Source: Rhizomys pruinosus (Eukaryota; Chordata; Mammalia; Rodentia; Spalacidae). Taken from it: DNA of 64,000 nt. The stretch is taken from assembly GCA_009823505.1 (NCBI GenBank), contig VZQC01013305.1, forward strand, positions 150,935 to 214,934. Reading direction: 5' to 3'. The notes beneath the pieces were generated by a model. The model ran no database searches. It saw only the letters and a program-made list of their open reading frames with translations, and was not told where the DNA came from. The position numbers and the translations under genes are program-made. Position 1 is the first letter of the stretch; each line of letters starts with the position of its first letter. Of this stretch, positions 21,716 through 33,102 are shown one piece after another.

Positions 21716-22237
21716 TTATTATTATTATTATTATCCCCCAAGCTGATTTTTTTTTTTCTTTTAAAGCACAGTTTTAGTAGCTCCTTGACTAGAGATAGGT
21801 TGCCCTGAGTGCCTTGACTTTGTCCCATGGCCACTAGTTTAATTTTAAGTCAAAACACATGACTCTGGGTCAACTCTTTATGGAGGAAGTTAATTATTCT
21901 GAAACCTGATAAAGAAGATTGATTGTATGTGCTTCTGGGCCAAAACCATTAACAGGGCTGAACTCTATGGGCCTTCAGAAAGTGGCTCTCAGAACTTCTA
22001 GGTTACTTTGATACAGTGGGATTCTATGTCATAGAACTGTTGGGAAAATAAAGAGAGCTAATAGCACACTGTAAGTACTCAAATATTGTTGTCACAATTA
22101 CCAGTTTTTTTCCCCTCTGTTACTTTCCCTTACAAATTTGGGGGTGTGGATTCTTACCTAGACAAAAGTGGAGAATTTATTTTTTATTTTTTTACCAAAA
22201 TGTTTCCCAAATAAAACTTGGAAATATGAGGACAGAG
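21716..22237. other. Mertk intron 1, unique stretch
   Basis: About 520 bases with an (ATT)n run near 21715-21735 and nothing else recognised. Confidence 0.5.
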
Positions 22238-22446
22238 ATTGGGGATGCAGCTCAGCTGGTAGAGCGCTGGCAAGTTGTGATGCCTGGGGTTCCAACGTAG
22301 CACTGCAGAAACAAGTGTGGTGGCACACACCTGTAATCCTAGTACCTGGAGGTCATGGTAGGAGAATCTGAAATTCAAGATCCTCAGCTATACAAGTTTG
22401 AGGCCAGCCTGGGCTACATGAGACCCTGCCTTAAAAAAAAAAAAAG
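22238..22446 (+). repeat. ID-B1 dimer (B4/RSINE1 type)
   Basis: A tRNA-like half (GATTGGGGATGCAGCTCAGCTGG) is fused to a B1-like half (GTGGTGGCACACACCTGTAATCC), ending in 'gagaccctgccttaaaaa'. Confidence 0.82.
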
Positions 22447-22722
22447 TTTTGAGGACAGAGCTGGGGCCACCTTCTTCTCTTGTTCCAGTGGTTGGTGAGG
22501 GGCTGTGAGGTGTGTCCACTCTGAGTGCCTAAATCCTTTGCCACAGCTCTTTGGGATTTTGCTTCCAGTAGTTATTGCTAACAAAACTCCTCCGGTAGCA
22601 GGTTTCCCAGGAGAGATGGGCACTACCCCACGCCCACCTTCTCAATGGGGTGCAAGGCTTGACTTGGTACAGGCAGAGCTTCCTGTCATGTGCTTCACAT
22701 GAAGGTATAAAAGTAAAAATGA

Positions 22723-22835
22723 GCCGGGCATGGTGGTGCACGCCTTTAATCCTAGCACTTGGGAGGCAGAGGCAGGCGGATCTTTGTGAGTTCAAGGCCA
22801 GCCTGGTCTACAGAGTGAGTTCCAGGACAGCTGGG
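22723..22835 (+). repeat. B1 SINE cut at an assembly gap
   Basis: A young B1 stops at 'ggacagctggg' immediately before the single N at 22836. The expected 'gctacagggagaccctg' does not follow, so the sequence is broken here. Confidence 0.95.
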
Positions 22836-22836
22836 N
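22836..22836. other. Single-N assembly join
   Basis: One N interrupts a B1. On its right the sequence restarts in a T-run and unrelated DNA. With the N at 24663 it bounds a 1.8-kb piece that recurs at 30418-32493. Confidence 0.95.
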
Positions 22837-23256
22837 TTTTTTTTTGTACTTAGAACCTTCCAGATATTTCTTAGTTGATCTGTTCAGAAGTGCTATCTAG
22901 CCCAGCATGATGTGATCGTTCCATACAGGGTTGGTGTCTTGCTGAGCTCACCTCTGGCGGCGCTATCCACAGCTCATAGACCCACTTGGCAGATGGCCTA
23001 TTTGAAAGTGTGACATGATGTTGTCACCTACTAAGTTCACTCATGCTCCAGAACCACAAGATTGAATTACAAAAAAAAAAAAAAAAGGAAAGAAAAATCA
23101 CAAAAAATTTCATAATGTCTTAAATAATTTCATGGCTTTGTATGGACCACATTCATGGCTGCCCTCGGTCACACGAAGCCCACTGGACCACTGTTGGACC
23201 CTGAAGCTGATTGCTCTTCTGGGCTCTGGCTGCTTCAATTTTTAGGGACAGTGAGC

Positions 23257-23385
23257 ACAGTAGGATCTGCCTTAGCTTTCCTCTCACCTCATTCCATACA
23301 CAGTAGGATCTGCCTTAGCTTTCCTCTCACCTCATTCCATACACAGTAGGATCTGCCTTAGCTTTCCTCTCACCTCATTCCATAC
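23257..23385 (+). repeat. 43-bp tandem repeat, three units
   Basis: Three identical 43-bp units, each starting 'acagtaggatctgcctt' and ending 'ctcattccatac', at 23257-23299, 23300-23342 and 23343-23385. Copy 2 of duplication A keeps three degraded units near 30838-30975. Confidence 0.97.
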
Positions 23386-24147
23386 ACAAAGGAAAGCCTT
23401 GTTTGTTTTGAAGAAAGGATTGTTTTGCTATCTTAAGCCTCGGGGGCTTCTTGTTAAAGCCACTAATAGCAGACAGGCCTAGTTATGGCTTTGAAAAGGA
23501 TCATTTTAGCAAGTAAGAACAGGCTGTCTTTGTGGAGAGTATTAGAACATGGGCTCAAACTGGCTGAAGTCACTTTCTGTCTGCACACTGCTTAATGAAC
23601 TCTCTGGGAGGTGATAAATATTCATGCACTCCCCTGGGTTACTTGTAGCCGGGGTCAGTGTTCCACTTTTACAATGAAGGGCCTTCTGCCTTCCTCCCTG
23701 AACACAGGAAGTGAAACCAGCCCTGTAAGCCCTTTTACAGTCCTGCCAATAGGAGATGGATGGATGAAAACATGTTCTCTGAAAGTTTTGGAACAAATTA
23801 AAAAGGAAATTCATTAGATTTAGCTGTAGTTAAAAAAAAAAAAACACTTTAAGAGAACAAAGATGTAAGTTAACTTCTCATTCCTATTAAGATATCTTTC
23901 CAGGGTACCTGCCTCATCCTCCTAAAATTCTAGGTCTCTGTTGGCTGTGATAGAGCAGATAGATAGATGGATCTGGACAGAACACAATTCTACCTGAGGG
24001 AGGAAGAAGGGATGGGACACTTTCCTGCAACAAAGTTCTGGATACAGTGCCATGGCTCCTGGCCTGGATTCTGGATGTGAATAACGTTTAGTATCAGTTA
24101 TGGAATGGAAGAGGTAGAGGACAGAGTAGGATGTAAGAAATCAGTCA

Positions 24148-24385
24148 GGACTGGAGAGATGGCTCAGCAGTTAAGGGCACTGACTGCTCTTGCAGAGGAC
24201 CAGGTTTTGATTCCCAGCACCACATGGTGACTAAGAATCGTCCTAGGCCGACCATGGGTGGCACCCACCTTTAATCTCAGCACTTGGGAGGCAGAGACAG
24301 GCAGATCTCTGAGTTCAAGGCCAGCCTAGTCTACATAGCGAGCTCCAGGCCAGCTGGAACTAAAGGGAGACCCTGTCTCAATTAA

Positions 24386-24428
<43 letters not shown>

Positions 24429-24444
24429 AAAAAAATAAACAAAA
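24148..24444 (+). repeat. Composite B2-head/B1 SINE with 13-bp TSD
   Basis: The first 100 bases of a B2 ('actggagagatggctcagca' through 'ctaagaatcgtccta') run directly into a B1 (from about 24248) and then an AAAT tail. The perfect TSD 'aagaaatcagtca' flanks the whole unit at 24135-24147 and 24445-24457, so it inserted as one piece or grew at one site. Confidence 0.9.
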
Positions 24445-24662
24445 AAGAAATCAGTCACCCAGAGTGAACTTTAACTGTGGGCAGCTGCCTCTCCGTGCTT
24501 CCAGTGCTAGCCCATTGAAGAGGCCTCTCCAGCTCCAGCTAAAGGCATAGAACAGTCTATTTCTAGAGAGTACTGGACTTCCCCAAACAAACCACAAGTT
24601 CTTCAGGTCAAATGTGGTGAGAGCATTGGTTCTTGGGTTCTTCTTTTTTTTTTTTTTTTAGC

Positions 24663-24663
24663 N
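24663..24663. other. Single-N assembly join
   Basis: One N separates the poly-T end of duplication A copy 1 from a minus-strand L1 sequence that starts in mid-ORF2. Confidence 0.95.
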
Positions 24664-25560
24664 GGTCTTTGGTGTTTTGGTTAGGTTTGTTCTAGGTATC
24701 TTATTGTTTTATTGTTTTTGAGGCTCTTGTTGAGTTGGAAGGTCTCTTTGAATTCTTTTCTCCAGTGCTTGTTGTTGGTGTAAGAAAAAGGCTACTGATT
24801 TTACTAAGTTAATTTGCTATCATTGCCACGTTGTTTGATAGCTGTTTATCAAGTTTCTAGGAGTTTTTCTGGGGGAGTTCTTTGGCATCCTTAAGTAAAC
24901 ATTATCATCAGCAAATAGGGAGAGTTTGACTTCCTCTTTCCAATTAGTACTTCAATATCCTTTTCTTGCCTTATGCTCTAGCAAGTGTTTCCAAGCCACC
25001 AGTTGAAGAGGAGTGGTGATAGGGGGGCAGCCTTACCGCGGTTCCTACTTTAAAAGGGAATGTTTCTGTCATTTCCCCATTTATGGTGATACTTGGGCTG
25101 GGGTTTCCTATCTATGGCTTTGATTACATTGAGGAATGATCCCTCAATCCAATTCCTTCTAGGACTTTAAAACATGAAGGGATGCTGGATTTTGTTCAAA
25201 AGCTTTTTCTGCATCAAATTAGATGATGGGTGTGTTTTTTGTTTTTGATTCTGTTTATGTGTTTGCTGATGTTTATTGCTTTTCGTATGTTTGAACCATC
25301 CCTGCCATCTCTGGTATGAATCCCCCAACTTGGTCAGGATGGATGCTCTTCTTGATGCGGGTCTGTATTGCCGATTTGCCAGTTTTCTGTTTAGAATTTT
25401 GGCATCGGTGTTTATTAGGGAGATGGGTCTATAATTCTCCTTTTAGTTGGATCTTTGCTTGGTTTGGGTAATAGAGTGACGTTGGCTTCGTAGAAGGAAT
25501 ATGGGAGAATACCCTTTCGCCGATGTTATAATTCTCTTTAAATCAGTTCTTTGTTTTCAG
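24664..25560 (-). mobile_element. L1 ORF2 reverse-transcriptase region, antisense, noisy
   Basis: Read on the minus strand, this stretch follows the L1 reverse transcriptase: the segment near 24900-24935 corresponds to the FADD active-site neighbourhood, 25195-25345 to the 'DAEKAFD ... NVIHHIN' region, and 25440-25500 to the FYEA start of the domain. Many frameshifts break the frame. The element begins abruptly at the N, so its 3' third is missing. Confidence 0.85.
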
Positions 25561-28500
25561 ACAATAATTTGGTTTGGAGGTCCCTTCCTTCTTTCGCGTA
25601 AATTTTTGATTTCTCATAGGTAATTGCGTCGCTGATCGCACATACCGTCTGGGCCTGTCGCCTCCATTTTTCCTCGCTTGCGGTCGGCCCCCTCACTTTC
25701 AAGAGTCTACTCTACCGCTGCTTAGTGTCTCTCGTCCACGCTGCCACGTATGTAGTAGGTTCAGCCCCTGTCATACACCGCCCCTGTATGGGTGCTTCAC
25801 TCTTACCGCCATCCACCCTAGCTCTTGCTTGCTTTGTACTTCCTCATGCGCATCCCTTTATCTAGCGCCCTAACTCTATCCCACTTGTCCTACCCCTGTA
25901 GATATTCTATCACTATTATCTACGGTAGTGCGCTACGAATCCAGTCGGACCATCCTCGCTGCCTGGTTACATCCTGTCCCAATATAAATTTTCTGTTGGC
26001 ATGGTGTTTATCAGCATGTCCGGCTTCCCCCCCCCCCCCCCCCCCCCCCCCCCCGCCCCCCTTTGATTCTTCTTCTCCTACCCGCCTGCCTCTTTATCTT
26101 GATGGCACCAGCGCTCGCCCTCGACGGCCACTTGCTCCTGCCATCCCCTTTGTCTTTTCCTTTCCTCGTTTGTGTCCTATTATTGGGCTCCAGATGTTCC
26201 TATCCTATTATCCTCTTTGTTCCATCTTACCCCCCTTCTTGTCCACTTCCCTCGACATACCGACTCCTCTTGGCCGGCAACGTCGGGATCTGGAGATTTC
26301 TTTTGCTACTGCCGCCCCTTTTTCTTGTTTCGTACCACTCCACTCTGTCATGTGATCCGTGACTGTGCACGTCTGATTGTTGCTGTCGCTCTATTCTGGC
26401 CGATGTCACGCTCCTGCGTGTCTACGCGCGTTAAATCATCTGCCGCTCCGCACTTTAGTCACCACCGTCCTACGCCAATAGCGCCACTGTACAGCTCCGA
26501 CATTACATCATTCACTGCTCCTGTCCCTCTCTCTACTCCTCGCTTCCTTTTGCACGGCCCATGTAGGCACCGACAGAGGCGAGCATGATTTCACCTCTTA
26601 GGCACTGGCTCCTGGATAGATATCCCATCGGTATGCTAGTATCGTGAAGAGTATGTGTCATTGAACCTCACTGCTACAACAGGATCCCCTTGCTTGAGTA
26701 ATTTTAAGATAATAATATCTTACAACTATCAACTTCCAGCGCAACACCAATTAGTGCTTTACAAATTCAAGAGTGTGTGTTGTTTAGTCTCCAGTGTTCA
26801 TTGTATGGCAGGAGAAGCATCTGCAATAACACGTAGGTGTTGATGAACTGTAGACATACATCATAGGCAACTGATAGCTCGATAGAGGTGACTGACAGGG
26901 AAGCAAGGTATAATGAATATATTATCAACTCATATTTGCTATTTCAGTGGGGAGATTTCTTCTGTGTCCCAGAGAGAGTGTCGACGTTGTTGGAGGGAGG
27001 CAGAATAAGATTCAACGCGTGCGTCAGAGCTGCGACTGAATGGTAGAGAAGTGTACTATCTCTGGTGCACATTAGAGAATGGAATTATCAGACCTGGGAG
27101 GAACTTGACAATCACGAGATAGGTACTATAAAGACCTGCGCAATCAGCACTTGAGTCCGCTGTATAGTCAAATATGTCATTTGATTCAGATGTCTCTCTG
27201 ATATATATATACTATAATATTTTTTATATATGTATATCTATATCTCAGCACCATTGGTGTGTGTGTGACACTATGTGATATATATGATACAACACACACA
27301 CGTTATCATATGGCTATGTAGGTATCGGATTAGGAACCCATTAGAGTTTTTTGAGATCCCTGTGACGCTGTCGCTGCATATAGCGACTTCATTGAAACGA
27401 GGGTAATTGATAGGACCTGAACATATGAGTGTGTCTGCCCGAGGAAGCTAAGTACTAGTTGACAACACTATTCTCGAGATCTCACAGAGCACGAATTGAA
27501 CTCCACCTACTCAGACTTATAGAATCAGATAAGAGTTGCAACTCTAAGCGCCCTCCACTGGGGCGACCTACGGTCTCAATAAGTTATATGAGTGCTAGAC
27601 ATCTCCACTTGAACAGCATAATGCTTCCTTGAAATATGAATAATCTTAAGTAGCGAATCGGCCACTTCTTTGTGCTACTTGGCTAGAAATTAGTCATTAC
27701 TATCTTGAACGTGAAGCCTCCTATTTAGTCCGATAGTTAATAAAAATAGCACCTACATCACTGCACTTACACATATTTTGGTACGGCTATCATCATGTTG
27801 CCTCAGAGATGATATGGCATACTTTTGAACATACCCTGGCCACCCCCCCACATTCCCAGCCTATTTACCCCGTGGTTGAGGGCGTCCTTGGCCGCCGCTA
27901 GCCTCAGGCTAGGTAAGATGGGTTGTCTTCCGTTCGACAGCCTCTCTCGCATCCGCGATATACTCACATCGCTCAATACAGATCTCCCGTGAGTCTTAGT
28001 AGGATTTGATGATGGGAATGCAGTCGTCCATGAACGAGTATACAGGGTACGAATGACGGTTGGGGGTAGCTAATTTCACTTTTGCACACTTCTGTTATCC
28101 ACTGCATAAGACTACATTGGCCGTTGTGATTTTAGAGCTTTCTACTTTTCTGCCCCTTCAGTTATGCTGTTCTGATTCTAGTCTCTTCGAGGGATAGTGC
28201 ACTGGTTCACATGAGCCCTGGAGTAAGCATAACGCACGTCATAGCGTTTCTCCGATTCTCTCCTGAAGGCATGCAACGTGAGACAGGCAAGTACATACGA
28301 TTCCACTGAATGAGCCTACATTGCGCTGCTAATAGGGTCTGCCTCTCCTCCGCTTACCTCCATAGTCTTTGTGCCCCGCTTATATATCCCCCCGGTCACT
28401 TCCTGTTTTTTGTATAGTATTTTAGGGCGGATGGCCCGACTCCTGGCCTTCTGGACCTCTTTCTGTGTTGTGTCATCTTCTTCTCGTCACTGCAGAATAG

Positions 28501-29239
28501 TGGTTCCCCATTGGTCGTTAGCCTTGACTACCATACATCCTCGGCGCTGGTGGCTGGACTAGGGCTCGGGAAGTGAGATGGATGGGCACTAGAAAGGGAA
28601 ATCACATATGAAGGTTGAACCATTATCATTACTCGATTAGGCATGGTTCACATTCTGTGGTTATCATTTTCTACCAGTAGGTGATGAACGCTAGTCTAAG
28701 CGAAGCATTCTTGTGCGTGTGGTTGGTAAGATTTCTTGTGTCATATCCTGTCGTGTCATTGATTGTAATATGACCCTGTCCTCGCCTTTTTTTCTATCTG
28801 TCTTGGTTTCGACTACATTTTTTTTCTCCTTACTTTAAGTTAGTGAAGGATTTTTCACCTCTCTCCTTACCACTATATGATTTTTGACTTCACTTTTGTA
28901 ATGTGGGGCTCGGCAATCTTACAATACGGCGCTAGGTGGACTATACCAAGTCATCGGAGACCCGCTCCCTAGAAGGAGACACTCCTCCGGAGAAAGGAAA
29001 TCATGTTAAAGAGCACTACCACATAAGCCCATGCAGGAAAGTTATAGGAGAAAGTAGATAAAGAAAAGTAGGTAGAAAAGATAGTAGAAAGATGTGAAAA
29101 GTAGAAAAGTAGGAAACACCTTAAGTCAGACAGACAGTTAGGAAATAGAGCATAAGTAGAAAGAAAGAGTCGAACGAAACCTAAATCAACAAACCGCACA
29201 GCAGTCCGAGAAAGAAGAGGATACTCAGGGCACAAGTTC
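25561..29239. other. Unassignable block without rodent repeats
   Basis: About 3.7 kb contains no SINE, microsatellite (apart from a 28-base C-run at 26027-26054 and short TA runs near 27200) or recognised gene, whereas flanking DNA has a SINE about every 500 bases. CpG is frequent and base composition drifts in patches: C/T-rich (25650-26580), near-random (26580-28330), A/G-rich (28980-29230). It lies where the L1 endonuclease and the end of ORF1 should be. Uncorrected low-quality read sequence is the likeliest content; no coding gene can be supported, and the 176-codon frame at 25825 is a by-product of C/T richness. Confidence 0.7.
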
Positions 29240-30125
29240 TTTCTTCCCCCCCCCCTCTCCTGTTCTTCCTCCTTTTTTCACACTCTGGCACCTATGCTTT
29301 GCTCCATGTTCTTCTTGCCTTCATCGTCTGCCATGAGAAGTCCGTTGTTCTTCTGATAGTTTTCCCCTTAAATGTAACTTGTTGTTTTTCTCTTGTGGCT
29401 TTAAGGATTATGTCTTTTTTGTGTGTGTCTAGCATTTTAACTATGATGTGGCGTGGAGAATTTCTTTTCTTGATCTTGGTCTGTTTGGGAGTTCTACGTG
29501 ATTCTTGTATTGCGTATTGGTTTGTCCTTTTTTTTAGTTTGGGGAAGTTTTCATCTATATTCTGTTGAAGATCTGATCAATACTTTCTCTGGGTCTCTCC
29601 TTCCTTTATTACTATGATATGGAGGTTTGTTCTTTTTCATAGTGTCCCACAACTCCTTGGTTGTTCTGTTTTGTGTATTTTAAATTTTCATTAATCTTTT
29701 CTTTGAGTTTTTAGTTGTTCTGGTTATCCTCCAGGTCTTGAATTCTTTTGTTCTGCTTCCTCCCATTCTGCTTCTGAGGCTTTTTTTTCTCCTTCTCTCT
29801 TGCTATGGATGCGTGTTGATTTCCTTTTTCCTTTCCTTTATGCATATTTTTAGTTTGTTTCTATTTTCTTTTGGAGCTTTCGATCTCTTTTTGTAGCTCT
29901 TTTGTTTGCTGGTTGGTTTCTTTTTTCTGTTTCAGCCTGGGATCTTTTTCAGTAATGTTGTTTTAACTTCATTCCGGCGTTTCATTCTCTCTTCTCTAGT
30001 GTCCTCATTTCTCTTTTCTAGTTCTTTAACTTTGTTCTTTTCTTTATGATCTTGTAGTTATTTAAGTATGTTCCCAATTGTGTTTCTGATGTCTGTTGTC
30101 CTGGGGCATCCCCAGGAGGGATCCC
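29240..30125 (-). mobile_element. L1 ORF1 region, antisense, frameshifted
   Basis: On the minus strand the reading resembles an L1 ORF1 protein: a coiled-coil-like lysine/glutamate-rich part (about 29650-30110) and a C-terminal part with PRHIIVKML, ILKATREKQQVTFKGKTIR, DFSWQTMKARRTW (about 29310-29470). Several frameshifts are present. With 24664-25560 it forms one minus-strand L1 split by the block at 25561-29239. Confidence 0.85.
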
Positions 30126-30417
30126 ACTGCAGGACTCATCCATAGGGTTGGTTAACGCTGGGCGTGGGATTATCATGCACCTTTCCAGTGTAGTCTCTTC
30201 TCCGTGATCCTGGCATATTGGCCTCTCCTTTCCTGTATTCCAACGTGAGTTCCAAATGCCTCTTTATACTGTGTTGGAAGGCGCCGATTGCTTGCCTTTT
30301 TCAGATGCCTCTTCGTAATCCAGTTGGGGGGGGGGGGGGGGGGGGGGGGGTGGGGGGGCTTTCATTCCGCCCGCACCCCGGGCACGCCGCTGGGCTCAGG
30401 AGGGGATCTCCCAAATC
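30126..30417 (-). mobile_element. Probable L1 5' untranslated region with G-run
   Basis: This lies upstream of ORF1 in L1 orientation. It has CpG-containing sequence and a run of about 25 G at 30326-30350 followed by a short GC-rich end. The boundary with duplication A copy 2 is exactly at 30418. Confidence 0.5.
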
Positions 30418-31750
30418 CCAGATATTTCTTAGTTGATCTGTTCAGAAGTGCTATCTAGCCCAGCATGATGTGATCGTTCCATACAGGGTTGGTGTCTTGC
30501 TGAGCTCACCTCTGGCAGCGCTATCCACAGCTCATAGACCCACTTGGCAGGTGGCCTATTTGAAAGTGTGACATGATGTTGTCACCTACCAAGTTCACTC
30601 ATGCTCCAAGAACCACCAAAATTGAATTACAAAAAAAAAAAAAAAAAGCGAACGAATAAATCACAAAAAATTTCATAATGTCTTAAATAATTTCATGGCT
30701 TTGTATGGACCACTTCCTGCGGCGGCCTCGGTTCAAACGAAGGCCCACTGGGACCACTGTTGGACCCTTGAAGCGATTTCCCTCTTCTGGCCTTTTTTTC
30801 CCTGGCTTGCTCAAATTTCTAGGGTACCAGTGAGGCACAGTAGGGGATCTGCCTTAGCTTCTTCACCTCTTCCATACACCTTAGTATGTGATCTGCTCTT
30901 AGATTTCCTCCCACCTCATTCCATAAACAGTAGGGATCTCCTTAGCTTTCCTCTCACCGTACATTCCCATACACAAAGGAAAAGCTTGCTTGGTTTTGAA
31001 GAAAGGAAAGGCATTGTTTTGCTATCTTAAGCCTCGGGGGCTTCTTGTTAAAGCCACTAATAGCAGACAGGCCTAGTTATGGCTTTGAAAAGGATCATTT
31101 TAGCAAGTAAGAACAGGCTGTCTTTGTGGAGAGTATTAGAACATGGGCTCAAACCGGCTGAAGTCACTTTCTGTCTGCACACTGCTTAATGAACTCTCTG
31201 GGAGGTGATAAATATTCATGCACTCCCCTGGATTGCTTGTAGCCGGGGTCAGTGTTCCACTTTTACAATGAAGGGCCTTCTGCCTTCCTCCCTGAACACA
31301 GGAAGTGAAACCAGCCCTGTAAGCCCTTTTACAGTCCTGCCAATAGGAGATGGATGGATGAAAACATGTTCTCTGAAAGTTTTGGAACAAATTAAAAAGG
31401 AAATTCATTAGATTTAGCTGTAGTTTTAAAAAAAAAAAAAACACTTTAAGAGAACAAAGATGTAAGTTAACTTCTCATTCCTATTAAGAGATGCTGTCCA
31501 GGGTACCTGCCTCAGCCTCCTAAAATCTCTATGTCTCTGTTGGCTGTGATAGGCAGATAGATTAGCTGGATCTGACAGAACACAATTTTTCTACCTGAGG
31601 GAGGGAAGAGGAAGAAGGGCTTGGGTACACTTTCCTGCAAGGATACAGTGCCATGGCTCCTGGCCTGGATTCTGGATGTGAATAACGTTTAGTATCAGTC
31701 ATGAAATGGAAGAGGTAGAGGACAGAGTAGGATGTAAGAAATCAGTCAGG

Positions 31751-31943
31751 CCGGGCGTGGTTGTGGTGGCGCAAGCCTTTTAATCCTAGCACTTGGGAGG
31801 CAGAGGCAGGCGGTGATCTTTGTGCAGTTCAAGGCCAGCCTGTCTACCAGTGAGTTCCAGGACCAGTGGGGCTACAGGGAGAACCCTTTTGTCTCAAAAA
31901 AGGACCCCAAAAAAAAAAAAAAAAAAAAAAAGAAAAAAAATAG
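31751..31943 (+). repeat. B1 SINE present only in duplication copy 2
   Basis: A B1, with small indels, sits at the point equal to 24150 in copy 1, which has no B1 there. 'aatcagtcagg' flanks it at 31740-31750 and 31944-31954, so this is a true insertion, not a deletion in copy 1. Confidence 0.9.
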
Positions 31944-31954
31944 AATCAGTCAGG

Positions 31955-32279
31955 ACTGGAGAGATGGCTTCAGCAGTTAAGAGCATTGATTGTTGATTGC
32001 TCTTGCAGAGTACCGGGTTTTGTTCCCAGCACACATGGTGACTAGAATCGTCCTAGGCCGACCAAACCTACTGGGTGGCCAACCCACCTTTAACTAGCAC
32101 TTGGGAGGGCCAAGTAGGGACAGGCAGATCTCTGAGTTCAAGGCCCAGCCTTCCGTCTACATAGGAGCTCCAGGCCAGCTGGGGACTAAAGGGAGAGGAG
32201 ACCCTGTCAAATTAAAAATAAATAAAATAAATAACTAAAATACAAAATATAAATAAATATAAAAAAATACACAAAAAAG
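31955..32279 (+). repeat. Composite B2-head/B1 SINE, noisy copy
   Basis: The counterpart of 24148-24444 in duplication copy 2, with scattered extra bases and a broken AAAT tail. Confidence 0.85.
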
Positions 32280-32494
32280 ATCAGTCACCCAGAGTGAACT
32301 TTAACTGTGGGCAGCTGCCTCTCCGTGCTTCCAGTGCTAGCCCATTGAAGAGGCCTCTCCAGCTCCAGCTAAAGGCATAGAACAGTCTATTTCTAGAGAG
32401 TACTGGACTTCCCCAAACAATCCCACCAAAAGTTTTCAGGTCAAATGTGGTGGGAGCATTGGTTCTTGGGTTCTTCTTTTTTTTTTTTTTTTCG

Positions 32495-32729
32495 CCTATT
32501 TTTTTCTTTTTATTTATTTTTTTATTGTGTATGAGTACATTGTCTGCATGTAGGTAGGTTGCACCTTGTGTATGCAATGCCTCGGAGGTCAGAAGGGGTG
32601 TGGGATTCCCTGGAACTCGGAGTAAAGATGTTTTCCACAGCCACCATGTGGGTGCTATGAGGATCGAAAACTCAGGTCCTTCTGCAAGACAGTTGGCGCT
32701 CATAACCAATAAGCCATCTCTCCAGCCCA
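32495..32729 (-). repeat. B2 SINE, noisy
   Basis: An antisense B2 from 'ttgtgtatgagtacattgtc' to 'agccatctctccagccc' with many single-base indels, like the neighbouring copy 2 sequence. Confidence 0.88.
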
Positions 32730-32786
32730 AAGGGTTCCTTTATCATTAATTTTTCTTAAAAAAAGTTTTTTTTTTTTTTTTTTTTT

Positions 32787-33100
32787 GATGGCCTAGCGGT
32801 TAAGATGCCAACTGCTGTTTCAAGGCCAGCCTGGTCTACAGAGAGGATTTCCAGGGCCAGCTGGGGCTACAGGGGAGACCTGTCCCAAAAAGACAAAAAA
32901 AACAAAAGAGTTCCAATGCTCTTACAGAGGACCTGGGTTGCTTGGGTTCCCATTATCCATTTAGTTAGTGGCTAACAACCATCTTTAACTCCAAGTTCCA
33001 GGGGGATATCCGGACACCCTCTTCTGACCTCCATGGCATTGAGGAAACGGGTGCACCAACCTACATTGCAGACACTACACTCATACCCATAAAAAAATTT
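32787..33100 (+). repeat. B2 SINE split by a B1 fragment, noisy
   Basis: The B2 head (32787-32818) and body (32910-33100) are separated by a B1 3' portion (32820-32905). Extra bases such as 'gcttgggttgcttggg' suggest poor base quality to about 33100. Confidence 0.8.
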
Positions 33101-33102
33101 AG

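Larger units (their letters stand above)
22860..24661 (+). repeat. Large direct duplication A, copy 1
   Basis: This 1.8-kb piece recurs at 30418-32493, starting in both copies at 'ccagatatttcttagttgat' and ending in both at a poly-T after 'ggttcttgggttcttc'. It lies between two single-N joins. Copy 1 is clean; copy 2 has many small insertions and deletions. A failed collapse of one locus in assembly is the likely cause. Confidence 0.93.
30418..32493 (+). repeat. Large direct duplication A, copy 2 (noisy)
   Basis: Homologous to 22860-24661 over its whole length. The stretches 30418-30700 and 31020-31480 are nearly identical to copy 1, while 30700-30990 and 31490-32290 carry many one- to three-base insertions and deletions. 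It also holds a B1 absent from copy 1 (31751-31943). Confidence 0.93.

Noticed and set aside
22238..22310. Possible tRNA gene
   Set aside because: The tRNA-like head belongs to an ID-B1 SINE with a B1 half attached; the stem pairing of a functional tRNA is not preserved.
23257..23385. CRISPR-like array
   Set aside because: The 43-bp units are directly adjacent with no spacers, in a mammalian intron; it is a minisatellite.
25825..26588. Frames of 138-176 codons in the odd block
   Set aside because: They arise from C/T-rich composition and a C-run, occupy several phases at once, and sit in probable low-quality sequence.
25561..29239. Foreign (bacterial or viral) insertion
   Set aside because: No frame of useful length with recognisable protein, no ribosome-site or operon pattern, and drifting composition; read error fits better.
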